Source: Chara braunii
Taxonomy: Eukaryota > Streptophyta > Charophyceae > Charales > Characeae
Direction: 5' to 3'
Assembly (NCBI GenBank): GCA_003427395.1
Contig: BFEA01000137.1
Span: 2,908,069-2,944,797, forward strand
DNA length: 36,729 bases
The position numbers and the translations under genes are program-made. Below are positions 1 through 9,890 of the stretch, piece by piece (the first letter of the stretch is position 1; each line of letters starts with the position of its first letter). The notes under the pieces were generated by a model that was given only the letters and a program-made list of their open reading frames with translations, searched no databases and had not been told where the DNA came from.

Positions 1-200
1 AACGAAGGAGAAAGAAGACCTGGTGAAGAAGAAAGGAGAGACGAAGGAGGAGAGAGAAGCCATAGCCGAGGAAGAGGAAGGAGGGACTACGAAGGAGAAG
101 GAAGCCATAGCCGAGGTGAAGGAAGAAAGAAGGAAGGAGGAAAAAGAAGAGTATCGGAGGCTGGTGAGAAAGGAAGGGGTCGGCAGCCATAGCCGAGTTG
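1..200. repeat. Purine-rich degenerate repeat with a recurring GCCATAGCCGAG motif
   Basis: The stretch is almost pure G/A on the + strand and carries GCCATAGCCGAG three times, at 59-70, 104-115 and 186-197. A reading frame through it gives only a Lys/Glu-rich peptide, which any GA-rich DNA would give, so I do not call a gene. The CATAGC core recurs near 5611, in the probable 3' LTR of element A (about 11634, 11695, 12049, 12070, 12213) and near 15213, which suggests a shared repeat family. Confidence 0.6.
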
Positions 201-204
201 AGCG

Positions 205-404
205 TTGACCAATGTGTTGACCGGGAAGTCGACCGGAGTTGACCGAAGTGTTGACCAAGGCGTTGACCAGGGTTGACCGTGGCATTGACCAGGGTTGACC
301 GAGGCGTTGACCGAGGTGGACCAGAGTGTTGACTGAGGGGTTGACCAGCGTTGACCAAGAGTTGACCAAAGCGTTGACAGGAGCTGTTGACCACGAAATT
401 GACC
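205..404 (+). repeat. TTGACC minisatellite (W-box-like array)
   Basis: Eighteen hexamers start at 205, 217, 229, 239, 251, 263, 273, 285, 295, 307, 317, 329, 341, 351, 362, 374, 387 and 399. Fourteen are exactly TTGACC; the others are TCGACC, TGGACC, TTGACT and TTGACA. Spacing is 10-13 bp, mean about 11.4. TTGAC[C/T] is the known WRKY transcription factor W-box core. A single further TTGACC lies at 569. Whether it acts as a regulatory cluster or is only a satellite cannot be told from the sequence. Confidence 0.85.
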
Positions 405-1086
405 AAGCTGGAGTCGGTATATTCTCGCCAAGCCTTCAGCCTATCCTCTCGCCCAATGGATGTGCACTCACCCCATGGTACTTGCTGATTTTGTCTGTCT
501 CTTCTTTCTGCATTGAGTCTCTTCTGTCCAGGTGATAGGAACTCTGTGTATGCGGTCGTAGAGCTGTGTTGACCAAACCCACATGGGCTAAAGGCCGTGT
601 TTGATGACTGACTGACCCGGAGGACAAACCCTCCCAAGGACCGGTACAGACCGGGGGGCTGCTTAGTGTGGCATGGTAGGCCCAAAATCCGAGTTGTGGG
701 CTGCACAACCAGTTGTCTAAGTGTTGAGAGGACTTGCTGATCGCGTCGTCCTGTTTGCGACATTAAACAAATCCTGAGGAGTTGCGGGGGATCTCCTTAA
801 ATGCCACTGATCAGCATTGAGTCCTGTAGTGACAGTTGTAGTATTAGGTCTAGGCTAGAGACCATAGTTGACAGGGTTCCTGTAGTAGGGTCAGTTAGAT
901 AGTCAGTGGGTAGGTCGAAGTGGTGAGGAGTGGGACAGTCCTTGTCGTGCACCTAACACCACGGATGACTACCCTATGTACGACTTGCTCGTGGGGTTCT
1001 CCCTCTGGGGGAGCCTTTGGCGTCTTCTTTTTCCGCTGGGCTTCTGGAACGCCTTCACATGTAGAGTTGACACGAGGGGTGGTGGT
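405..1086. other. Non-coding leader or 5' flank of element A
   Basis: No convincing coding region is visible. This is where a 5' LTR end, primer-binding site and leader would be expected upstream of the gag remnant, but I could not match any part of it to the probable 3' LTR at 11418-12356, and no TGGTATCAGAGC-like or TGGCGCC-like primer site is present. The 5' LTR of element A may therefore lie outside the window or be lost. Confidence 0.4.
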
Positions 1087-3000
1087 AGTACCACTCCCTA
1101 TACGAAGGAGTAGGAGGAAGAAGCCGCCAAGATTCTGGCTGAGCAGAAGGCCAGGAAGGAAAAGAAAGAGGTGGTAAAACAGGCTAAGAAGTTGACCTTA
1201 TTGGAGGAGCAGGCCGCGAAAAAGAAGAAGTTGGAGGCGGAATTGGAAAGATTGAAGGAGGAGGAAGAGAAATTGAAAGCAGCGGACGTAGAAGAAGAAG
1301 AAGAAGAGAAAAAGGCAGAAGTGGAAGTTCCCCTGATCGGAAAGATCATAAGAGAGAAGGGGAGTCCAGTGGCACGAAGAAGGAGGAGGACCCATGGTTG
1401 GAAAAGAAGGTGTATGAGTGGGTCGCTAATCTATCCATGGGAGAGGACGAGGAGGCAATGTAGCAAGGGCAGAACAGGAGGCGGTAGTAAAAGAGTGGGA
1501 AGCAGACGAGGACCCCTTAAAACGCTATAATATAGATGAAGAGAAGAAGTTGGAGTGGAAGTTGCGCTTGACCAGGGAGAAGAAGAAGAGAATGGAGGCA
1601 AGTAAGGTTGTGAAAGAATTGGAGGTGGTGAAACAACAAAGGGCGCAAATGGAAGTGCAGGCGGACCTGCAAGGGAAGATGGATGTGATGGCCAGGAACA
1701 TCAGTTTGCATGGGGCCAGGATGTAGCTCTGCGGTCCATACGCGTAGGGTTCAGGGAGTTTGCACGAGAAATGATGATGCACGTGGGCACTGAAGTGAAA
1801 GTCAGGATGGAGAGCACAGAGCGATTCTGTACAGGGGCTATAGAGGGCGCCAAGTTGGTAGCTCCAAGGGAAGAAGAGGTACGTCCCCATAGAGATCCGG
1901 TCAAAGTCTAGTTCCCTGATTCCTATAGTGGGAAAAAGGGAGAAAACTTTGTGAACTGGGAGGCGAACATTAATTCATATGTTCACCTCCAGAAGATCTT
2001 GCCTGAGGAGCAAGTCTTAATCGCTTTGCACACTCTTAGGGACGAAGCAGCGAGCTTCGCCCAGTCACTTGCCCACGCAGCCAAGTGTAATAACGATATG
2101 GTGGCTTACTCTCCGATCACCCCCCTAAGCGAATTCTTCAAGTTGCGACGTAAGAGATTTGCTGACGTTACTCGAGGGATTAGAGCGTCAGACAAACTCC
2201 AAACTGTCAACTCTCACCAATGGAAGAGTGTCAGGGCACTCAAAGGAGTAATGGATGAGTTGGTAGCTGTCCCTGGCCATGGGGTCACTAAGACCCAGTT
2301 GGACCCCTGGCCATGGGGTCACTGAGACCCAGCTGGTCCAACTGTTCTATCGTGCCATGCCCGAGCCTCTGCGAGGGCACTTTTTTTTAGAAAAGCAAGG
2401 AGTCCACTATGACTTACGACATGTTGAGTAAGGAAGTAGTGGCATTTAAGGCTCAGTCCATGCCAGCAACCACCTTCTGGCACAAAGATTTGGACAAGGG
2501 CAAGAAATGGAAGGGCCAAGTTAAGGCCAAGGATCATTTTATTTTGACCTTAGATGAGGGTGGTATGGAGGAGGTCCCTTATGACCAGATACAATGGGGC
2601 CTAGAGGAAGAGGATAGTGGCAATAGTCAGGGGAGGACTTACTCTACTATCGCGGCTGGAGGGAGGCCGCAAGGTAGAGGAGGAGGCCGGGGCCAAGGGG
2701 GCCAGGCTTCCAATGGTCGAGGACAGAGCGATCAGGGGATTGGCGGCAAGGGAAACCACCAAGCGGGAGGTAGGGGTCAAGGTCCCCCGCAAAACCGCTC
2801 TTGTTTTACTCCGTTACCTCCCAGGAGGGGTGGATGGCACCCTACCTTGCCGCAAGGCAGGCCCTGGGAAGATTTGAGCCTAGAGCAGACAGTTTAGTTT
2901 GGCAGCAAAGGATAAACCAGGATCAGTGCATTTATTGCGGTGATCCGGGTCATATTATTAAATACCGCCCTAAGCACAAAGAGGCCTGGTTTGTTGCACA
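1087..3000 (+). pseudogene. gag: Element A gag pseudogene (Ty3/gypsy)
   Basis: This is a decayed capsid/nucleocapsid gene of a Ty3/gypsy retrotransposon. It begins with a TTPYTKE peptide followed by an in-frame TAG at 1111-1113. A Lys/Glu coiled coil follows (about 1114-1330), then a second basic helical segment (about 1508-1725), then a gag core around 1740-2330 (FREFAREMMMHVG, NWEANINSYV, LRDEAASFAQ). A Gly/Arg/Gln-rich tail occupies about 2640-2800. A zinc knuckle CIYCGDPGH starts at 2927, but its fourth ligand is Arg (CGC at 2966-2968, one base from TGC). Frame is lost several times: near 1390-1510, near 1725, at a 34-bp tandem duplication (2271-2304 and 2305-2338), near a T8 run at about 2385, and near 2800. 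A further TAG stands at 1909-1911. The family and domain order are clear; exact ends are not. It cannot make an intact Gag. Confidence 0.85.
2271..2338 (+). repeat. 34-bp tandem duplication inside gag
   Basis: CCCTGGCCATGGGGTCACT begins at 2271 and again at 2305; the two 34-bp units differ at a few positions. Thirty-four is not a multiple of three, so the duplication itself shifts the gag reading frame and leads to the stop at 2323-2325. Confidence 0.9.
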
Positions 3001-3093
3001 GGAAGCAAAAGGCAACCGCCGGTTGCAGCTACCCTTACCCCTAGACCATGTGGAGAAGAGTCCGCGCACCACACAGAAACTCCCAAACCACAC

Positions 3094-3711
3094 GTGTCTA
3101 TGGCAAAGGTTGCTGGCCAGTGCCTAGGCAGTTGTCCAGAAACCGCTTGTGTTAGAGTCTCTCTAGGCACTTCCCTCGCAGGCGTGGCAGAGGAATTGAA
3201 GGACAGAATGCCTGTCTGGGCCAAGATGAAGAAAGGTGCGAAAGGACAGCTAGTACTAGTAGATGTAGAGGTCTTTAGAGGACGAGTAGGCGCCTTGATA
3301 GATAGTGGGGCCACTCGTAGTTATATTAGCAGGAAAGCGCTGCAAAAGCTAAGGTTAAATTTGAAGGTCCAAAAGTTAGAAGACCCCGTAGTCAGTATCC
3401 TCGCAGACAATCGCACTATGCGAGTCGAGGATTACGTTGAGGGAGTCCAGGCGTACTTCCGCCTAGAGAAGGATGGGAAGGTGGAAAAAGTTCTCCATTC
3501 CCCGACTCTCCTCGTAGAGGACAGCCTTCCTTTCGACATGGTCCTAGGAATGGATTGGGGAGAGGCAGCAGGGGCCATACTCCATTTGAGAGAGCACGAG
3601 TGTAGGCTCCCTAGTCCATCAAGCGAAATTAAGACTGCTCGTTTGTTTCATGTGTCAGGAGTAGATAACTCCCTAGCACACTGTTGTCTTAGTGCTCCAG
3701 CATTCGCAATG
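3094..3711 (+). pseudogene. Element A retropepsin (aspartic protease), truncated by insertion
   Basis: The frame encodes the retroviral-type aspartic protease that would cut the Gag-Pol polyprotein. The catalytic triplet ALIDSGATRSYIS sits at residues 67-79 of the open frame (Asp codon 3301-3303). The second conserved block is FDMVLGMDWG about 75 residues later. Spacing and motifs are normal for Ty3/gypsy proteases, and the DSG is intact. It is out of frame with the zinc-knuckle segment upstream. Downstream, the coding text runs to AFA plus an ATG at 3709-3711, where the 4.7-kb insertion begins; the apparent last residues up to the stop at 3727-3729 belong to the insertion. The matching continuation of the polyprotein resumes at 8431. 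Confidence 0.85.
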
Positions 3712-4401
3712 TCGGGGCAAATACCCTGACAAGGGTATTTGCCGGGGATTTTAAACGTCGGACATTGTCTGACTCTTTCGTTGAATTGAAGGACTTGATG
3801 AGACTGACGTTTGCCGAAAGTTTATTCAGACTAGCCTATGACCGAAAGATTGAAACTATTTTGAACCTTAGTCCATGCACTTGCGGCGTTTGAAAGTAAT
3901 GGCGGTAGCCGACAATTTCTAGCAGGGTCGCAGAAGTACGCCGACGTAGTAAAGCTAAGGCAAGACCTATTCTACCTCAAATAATCACAGCCGCGCGATT
4001 CAGAGCCTAAGTAGGCTAAAAAGAGGAACGAGTCTGGTATGGGGCCGTGATGCGGAAGAAATAGGAAGCCTAATTTTTTATTTTCTTTATTTTCTTGGGC
4101 TGCAGGATTTGATTCCACATCAAGAGCCGAGAAGCCAGTGGCGCGGCTTGCACGGTTGGGTGGCCGCTCAGGCTATCGATAGATAGCTGGCTACGGAAGA
4201 GGGGGCAGGCAGGCAAAGCCTGCCTAGCGACAGGTGGGCTGCCTACTGGGAATAACCCCTTCATATAGAAAGGCTGCTCCTGGCAGGAGCTAGCCCAGTA
4301 GGTATCACACCAGACTTTCACCCCGCAGGCATGGGGATTGCATCTAACTAGTTAATGGGCTAGCTCCTTTGTCGAGCTGCCCTGATTGGGTTCTGACGTG
4401 A

Positions 4402-4421
4402 CGCGGTCGATTTCGACCGCG
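4402..4421. repeat. Perfect 9-bp inverted repeat
   Basis: CGCGGTCGA and TCGACCGCG are separated by TT, a strong short hairpin inside the 4.7-kb insertion. No adjoining T-run or gene gives it a clear role. Another palindrome, GCGCCACGTGGCGC at 4675-4688, contains a CACGTG (G-box) core. Confidence 0.6.
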
Positions 4422-4519
4422 CAATCTCTATGATCGCACGAGCGAAATCAGTCGCGCACAAAGAAGTTGCATGGCCTCTGCGCCATGTTGACACACAAAA
4501 ATCGAGAAACGGTCCGATT

Positions 4520-4605
4520 TTTTTTAATTTTGTGAGGGATCGAACACAGATCTCTATTTCAGCAGTTCGGGCATCTACCATAAACAAGATACGGCCGTGG
4601 CAAAA
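4520..4605 (-). repeat. Possible tRNA-derived SINE or tRNA relic
   Basis: Read on the minus strand, this stretch has a D-arm-like GGTAGA, then an anticodon-arm-like block around CCCGAACTGCTGAA, then GTTCGATCCC, which matches the pol III B-box consensus (GTTCGANNCC). The acceptor and T stems do not pair well and the A-box is degenerate, so this is not a functional tRNA. A tRNA-derived SINE is the simplest reading. A weaker B-box-like GGAATCAAATCC lies on the same strand near 4105-4120. Confidence 0.35.
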
Positions 4606-4774
4606 GCCAACTGGAGAAAACGAAAAAACAGGGGAAAAAAAAAGTAAAAAACAGAAACTAAAACTACAACCGAGGCGCCACGTGGCGCAAGAGGAACTGA
4701 GGGGACTTAAGGTCTCCAAAGGATGTTGCAGGTGCCCGTTTCCACGGGCAACCTTTTCATTTTAAAGGTGGGTT

Positions 4775-5080
4775 TTGTTTTTTGCTCTTTTTATTTTTTA
4801 TTTTTTAGATTTTTTTGTGTTCTTTTTTCTAGATTTACTTAGGTTCTTCTTCTAAGATTTTCTTTTTTATTATTTCCTTCTTTTAGATCCCCCCCACTTC
4901 CCATCCCGTTTCCAAAGTGCTAGTGCCCATTCGTTTTGACAAATAGGCCTTTTCTGTGAAAGTGACTGAGGAGAGGGGCCACCTGCTCATTTTTTAATGA
5001 CGGGCTGCCCTACACATAGTGAAACGAGGGGGGAACAGGGGAAGAAAAAAAAAAGAAAGAAGAAAAAAAAAAAAGTAAAA
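4775..5080. other. Low-complexity T-rich then A-rich stretch
   Basis: A T-rich block (about 4775-4890) is followed about 150 bp later by an A-rich block (about 5040-5080) inside the 4.7-kb insertion. No gene is supported here. Confidence 0.6.
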
Positions 5081-5487
5081 AAGTAACCGCCACGTACGTG
5101 GCCGCGGTCATGGGATAGGTGCAGGGGGGAGAAGGTTCTAGGGCCTGATGGGACTGCGCCTGTTCGTTTTGAGCAGGCAGCAGTAAAGTGGCTGAGTACA
5201 GCCATTTCCATGAGCACCACGGCTGGGAAAACGGCCAGCCTGGCCAGGTACTTCTGGGGGTTGATGACCTTGGTCCCCCTAGAGAAAAACCAAGGCATCT
5301 AGTTCCTGGCCGTTGATTTAGATCGAGGGCCACGAGCACCCATAAATTTTGCTTGGTTGTGGGCAAAGCAGCTGCCCACATGCCAAAAGCCAGCACTCCA
5401 CCCAACAGCCTCACACTTGTGGCGGTGCTGCTGGGCCATTCACTTGAGTGAATGCTGGCTGGCTGCTACTGTGGGGCGGTGCTGTCG

Positions 5488-5611
5488 GAGAGGAGGTGCT
5501 GCTGGTGGAGAGCTGGTGGTCTGCAGGATGAGAGGAGGTGTTGTTGGTGGGGTACTGGAGGTCTGCAAGTTAGAGGGAGATGCTGCTGGAGGAGGACAGG
5601 TCAGGGCAGCC
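5488..5611 (+). repeat. 42-bp tandem repeat (14-codon unit)
   Basis: Units start at 5488, 5530 and 5572 (the third is partial and diverged) and begin with GAGAGGAGGTG. The 42-bp period preserves an open frame with a repeated ERRCCWW-type peptide, but flanking sequence gives no support for a real protein. It is more likely a minisatellite. Confidence 0.75.
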
Positions 5612-8397
5612 ATAGCCAAGGGTTGGAGGCTCTTTGCCCACCCTCGTGTTGGTGGTATGGCGGTAAGGCTGCGTCAGGGCTGGACGGTACAGCAAGCGGC
5701 AAGGGGTTGTCGAGGGTTACGCTGCCGAAATTTTGACTCGGCGACGACTTTTATTTTTAGAGGGAAATGCTGCCATTTTTTTTGGCACGGCGGCAGCAAC
5801 ACTACCAGTAGGGAAATGTTACCGGACTGGTAGCGCGGCGACATCGAAGTCTCCCTAAAGAGAAGTGCTGCCCGTTCGGCAGCATGGCAACGACGAATTT
5901 CTGGGAGGGGGTGCTGCTCGACAGTGACAACGTTATTTTTGTTGGGGTTATGTTGTTCGGTTGGCGGCCCATCAGCGGCACTATTATGAGGGAAAATGTT
6001 GTGGATCTTTTGCTTCACAGTGGAGGCGGGTTTTTTGTGTGTGATCTCGCAATGGTGCTGCGGGGCAGCCATGGTACCGGTTGATGGCGTGACAAGTGGT
6101 GGTCCGCCGTTGTGTGTTTTGTGGCACTGATGCGTATTTGGGATTGTGCGGGAGTAGTGCGTGGACTGGCGGCATGAAATGAGTACGGAGTAAGTGCACG
6201 CGGCTGTAGTCATTGGGGCACGCAACACATGCGGTTTTGAGCTAGGGTCACCTTTATTTTTTTTGCGACGCACGGTGTGAGCGGTTTTGAGTTCTTGACC
6301 ATATGGTGTTGTGGGCGATGGTGTGGGACCGCCCAAGACCACTCGGGACCATTTTGGGACTAGGTAAGACTTGTTGTTGTGATCGGGACCGGCATGTTCG
6401 TGTGGCTATTGCGAGCGGACATAATGATTGGAAGTGGCGTGGACTTGTGGTTGATTGGGACTATCCTTAGAGGATGTGGTGCCGTTGGAATTGCAATTGG
6501 GACTGCATTGGTACCGTCTGGGGCATTTGGGACCATGTGGGACTTACTCTTGGGAGCACCCTCCTGGAGGGTTATCCCACTTGAGTCTCTCATTTGGCTG
6601 ACTCTTGCTCATTCGGACACTTGGGGGAGGACGTGGACCGTCGTTCAGTGGGAAGGCCACAACTTGTGGAGTTGTGAACCGCGTATTTTCATGTGAGCTG
6701 CATATTTTCATATTCTGCGGCGGTCATTTTCTTTTGATTGTAATATTGCGCGGTTTTCTTGAGTGAGCCGATCCAAACTTCACTCAATGTCAGATGAATG
6801 ACTCAGATTTCCCTTCACACCTGTATAAACCCACACTTTGCTTAACCCTATTTGTTTTGAATGTTCAAAAGCAAAGGTAGAGGAAAGTTGTGCGAGTCAT
6901 ACATGTGAACCGAAAGGTCTGACTTGAGTATGGGATTCTATTGGTTTCTTTTGAACTTGTTTTCTTTGTGTTTTATGCAAGTAGGTAGAAGGATGCTTGA
7001 AAAGGAGATTGATTTTGCCTATTGGAGAAAGGGGAAAGGATTGTCTTTTTTTTACTTCTCACCTGTCTGCATGTCAAAAGGGATTCGTTGTTTTAAAAAA
7101 CGTTAATTTTGTGTGCACATTAAAACGAATTTGATTGAAATAAAGCAGATAAGGTCAAAAGGACTTAGTCTTTTCCCAAGGATTGACCCATTCTATCCCG
7201 AACGACCTTATCTATCTTTACCTGTCCAAATGATTCTCATTTTTTTATCTCCTCTGTCTTTCTTCGGCAAAGTTATCTTGAACTTAGGAGAAATGAGAAT
7301 AACTGGAAGCTAATTGCAATGGACAAATTTTCTCTCTCTAGGGAGCATCTGGGGTGGGGGTTTGTTGCTTTAGGAGCCGGCCCTGTTATCGACCCAGAGT
7401 GGACCGTTCTACGGGGGGGTACTTTGCCGATTTAGTGGAGACGGCCCGACTTCTGAGATCTGAGTCTTGTGCTCGGGCGAGGAGGAGAAGTATCCCGGAC
7501 CACTTCCTAGAGGGAGAGATATGCAACACTTTGAGTAATTCACATGATCAAGCATCATTCGCAAATTAGTTTGCCATCCAAGAAAGATTAGAAGCGTATG
7601 AAGACGGGTGTGTGTGTGTTTGGTCTTAGGTTGGAGGTAGGCTGAAATAAATGACTTTGGCAGTGTGTCTCATCAAGTCAAAACTAAGGCAGTCGATTAC
7701 CTTTTCGGCTGCATCAATATTATTGTCGGTAGCCAACTCCTTGTTGGTGGGTGTATGATTGTTTTATGGAGTTCGACCCGGGGTGGTCAAATTTTATTTT
7801 TATGTTCTTGAATGTATCTAATGATGATTTGGATTTCTTCAGTTATCGTTTTAGATTGGATGTACATTCTATCGACTATGATTGATTTTTTTAAATGTAA
7901 TTATGAGTGGATATTATAACTTTCTTTTGACTGTATGTCTTAAGGGACTAGGATTAATATTTGGGTTTCACGATTGGTTGAGACCGTCCTAGTCGATCGG
8001 CGTACGCTTCGTACTTAGGAGATCAGCGCCTTAAGGAACGGACGACAACCGAGTCCGCTAGGCGTTAACCAATTGTATTTATACTACAGCGAATGAGCAA
8101 ACCTCATCGGCTGACCTACCTTTGCAATTGCATTTAAAAGCTTTCGCACATGGGTCAGTAGCTCGGTAGAGATACGCTCCTAAGGGTGGTGACAGCCCCT
8201 TAGGGAAGGCAAGTTGTGCCCCGCGGGAACCTATCCTATCGTAGGGAACCGTGGGATGTACAGTTGGCGCACCCGGCTAGAGCGACGAAGGAACCATGCG
8301 CCCGCGTCCGTCTTGGCGGCTCGCGGGGTTATTATGCGTCGTTCCCGAGTTGTCTCTATTTGGTTTTTGTTTTACTCCTGCGTAACATGGTCGGGAG
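5612..8397. other. Body of the 4.7-kb insertion, no recognised gene
   Basis: This is G- and T-rich sequence with loosely repeated phrases (GGGAAATG-TGCTGCC around 5760-5900, GGGACC around 6325-6540). A TATAAA at 6824-6829 in an AT-rich context could be a promoter. I recognise no protein in any frame; the longest frames here are compositional. Confidence 0.4.
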
Positions 8398-8430
8398 GGC
8401 TCTCGCCTTTTGCGAAAAAGGCGAGAGCCG

Positions 8431-9417
8431 ATGCGCTCGACAACGCGATTAGTGAAGAAGGAACAACTAGAAGAACAGGTTTTTGTAGCCTATGTTAGGC
8501 CTGTCACTAAGCCTACGGAAGAGAAACCCATTGATCCGGCTATTGCCAAGATGCTGGAGGAGTTTATAGACTTAGCTAAGCCGCCCACAAGAGTAGTGCA
8601 GCGACTCATCCAGCATCGTATTGAGATAGAGTCTGGCAGTAGGACTCCTAAGGGAGCCATCTACAGAATGTCCCCAAGGGACATAGAGGAGCTGCGCAAG
8701 CAGTTAGACGAGCTCCTCGAGAAGGGTTGGATCAGACCCAGTTCGTCTCCATTTGGAGCACCTGTTATTTTCGTCCCTAAGGAGGGAGAGCTTAGAATGT
8801 GCATAGAATATAGGGGTCTCAATGTCGTCACAGTGAAGAATGCAGAACTATTGCGCCGTATAGATGATTTGTTAGATCGGGTGCAGGGTTGCAAGTATTT
8901 CTTTAAGATATATTTGAAGTCAGGCTATCATCAGATAGCGGTCCACCCTGATGATCAGTACAAGACAGCATTCAGGACTAGGTATGGGCATTACGAGTTT
9001 ATAGTTATGCCCTTTGGACTAACCAACGCGCCAACAACATTCCAATGCTGTATGAATGATTTGCTTAGGCCTTGGCTAGATAGATTTGTAGTTGTGTACT
9101 TAGACGATATTTTAGTTTTCAGTAAGACCCTCCAGGAGCATGAGGGTCATCTAATGCAGGTCTTGGAGAAGCTAAAGGAAGCTAACTTCAAGATCAGCGA
9201 GAAAAAGTGTGAGTGGGCAAAGACGCAAGTCCTGTACATGGGCCACGTCTTAGATGGAGATGGCATAAAGCCTGAGGATAGTAAGATAGCAGCAATTAGA
9301 GATTGGCCAACGCCCCGCACACTGACAGAGTTGCGATCGTTTCTAGGCTACGCCAACTACTATAGGAAGTCCGTGAGAACTTTTCTACCATCGCTGCACC
9401 CCTGCCTAGGTTGCTAA
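8431..9417 (+). pseudogene. pol: Element A reverse transcriptase (Ty3/gypsy), catalytic Asp lost
   Basis: This is a nearly complete Ty3/gypsy reverse transcriptase domain, the enzyme that copies element RNA into cDNA. Motifs in order are SGSRTPKGAIYRMSP, EKGWIRPSSSPFGAPVIFV, ELRMCIEYRGLN, the motif-A block FFKIYLKSGYHQI, YEFIVMPFGLTNAPTTFQ, and the catalytic VVVYLDDILVFS (Asp codons 9103-9108), then LYMGHVL and LTELRSFLGYANYY. The first catalytic aspartate of motif A, normally in a KIDLKSGYHQI context, is Tyr (TAT at 8911-8913), so polymerase activity is not expected. The frame closes at 9417 after a shift near 9375; RNase H text continues in another frame. The segment upstream joins protease-side text at 3711 once the insertion is disregarded. 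Family assignment is firm. Confidence 0.93.
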
Positions 9418-9890
9418 AGAAAGAAGCAATCTGGGAGTGGGATAGAGATTGAACCTCGGCCCCGAAGAAGCTAAAGCGGGCCTCGATAGAATACCCAGTC
9501 CTCGAGGTAGCCGATCCATCATTGCCCTTTGTCGTCACCACCGACGCGAGTCAGTACGGTATAGGTGTTGTTTTACAACAAGATGATGGCAATGGGTATA
9601 GACCCGCAGAGTTTATGTCTGCTAGGATGCCTTCAGAGAAGGTCGCGACATCTACCTACGAGAGGGAACTCTACGCTCTCAGGCAAGCCTAAGATCACTG
9701 GAAGCATTACTTGCTTGGGAGACACTTCAAAGTCTATTCAGACCACGTGACAATGAGGTGGCTGAAGACGCACGCCAAGATGACACCTAAGCTTACTAGG
9801 TGGGCCGCAGAGATAGACCAATTCGGCTTTGAGCTCAAGCCAATCAAAGGGAAGTATAATGTAGTTGCGGATGCTCTGAGTAGAAAAGTT
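9380..9890 (+). pseudogene. pol: Element A RNase H domain
   Basis: This is the RNase H that degrades the RNA strand during reverse transcription. It is shifted in frame relative to the RT. Visible landmarks are FVVTTDASQYGIG (catalytic Asp 9543-9545), STYERELYALRQA (the catalytic Glu region), HYLLGRHFKVYSDHVTMRWL, and the typical end YNVVADALSR. In-frame stops lie near 9449 (TGA) and 9690 (TAA). Order and spacing are those of Ty3/gypsy pol, between RT and integrase. Confidence 0.88.

Larger units (their letters stand above)
3712..8430. mobile_element. 4.7-kb insertion with terminal hairpins, interrupting element A pol
   Basis: The insertion separates the protease from the RT of element A. 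Both flanks show ATG (3709-3711 and 8431-8433), a possible 3-bp target duplication. The left end carries a perfect hairpin with 12-bp arms (3716-3727 and 3732-3743, loop GACA). The right end carries a perfect hairpin with 14-bp arms (8398-8411 and 8416-8429, loop GCGA), ending one base before the flank. The two ends are not inverted repeats of each other. No transposase, replicase or other recognisable protein is visible inside; reading frames are short and biased by composition. A 3-bp duplication is known for CACTA-type DNA transposons, but the hallmark CACTA ends are absent, and Helitron TC/CTRR ends do not fit either. Boundaries are inferred from polyprotein continuity. Confidence 0.6.

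Noticed and set aside
205-404. CRISPR-like array
   Set aside because: Units are 10-13 bp, spacers are 4-7 bp, and the context is eukaryotic; it is a minisatellite.
87-431. Minus-strand frame with repeated QPWSTPWSTL
   Set aside because: It is the antisense of the TTGACC array and has no independent support.
7970-8400. Possible structured RNA or rRNA-like sequence
   Set aside because: The even GC content suggested RNA, but no 5S, 18S, tRNA or group II intron landmarks could be found.
3712-8430. Helitron or CACTA assignment of the insertion
   Set aside because: The right end is not CTRR, the target is not A/T, no CACTA ends exist, and no Rep/helicase or transposase is visible.
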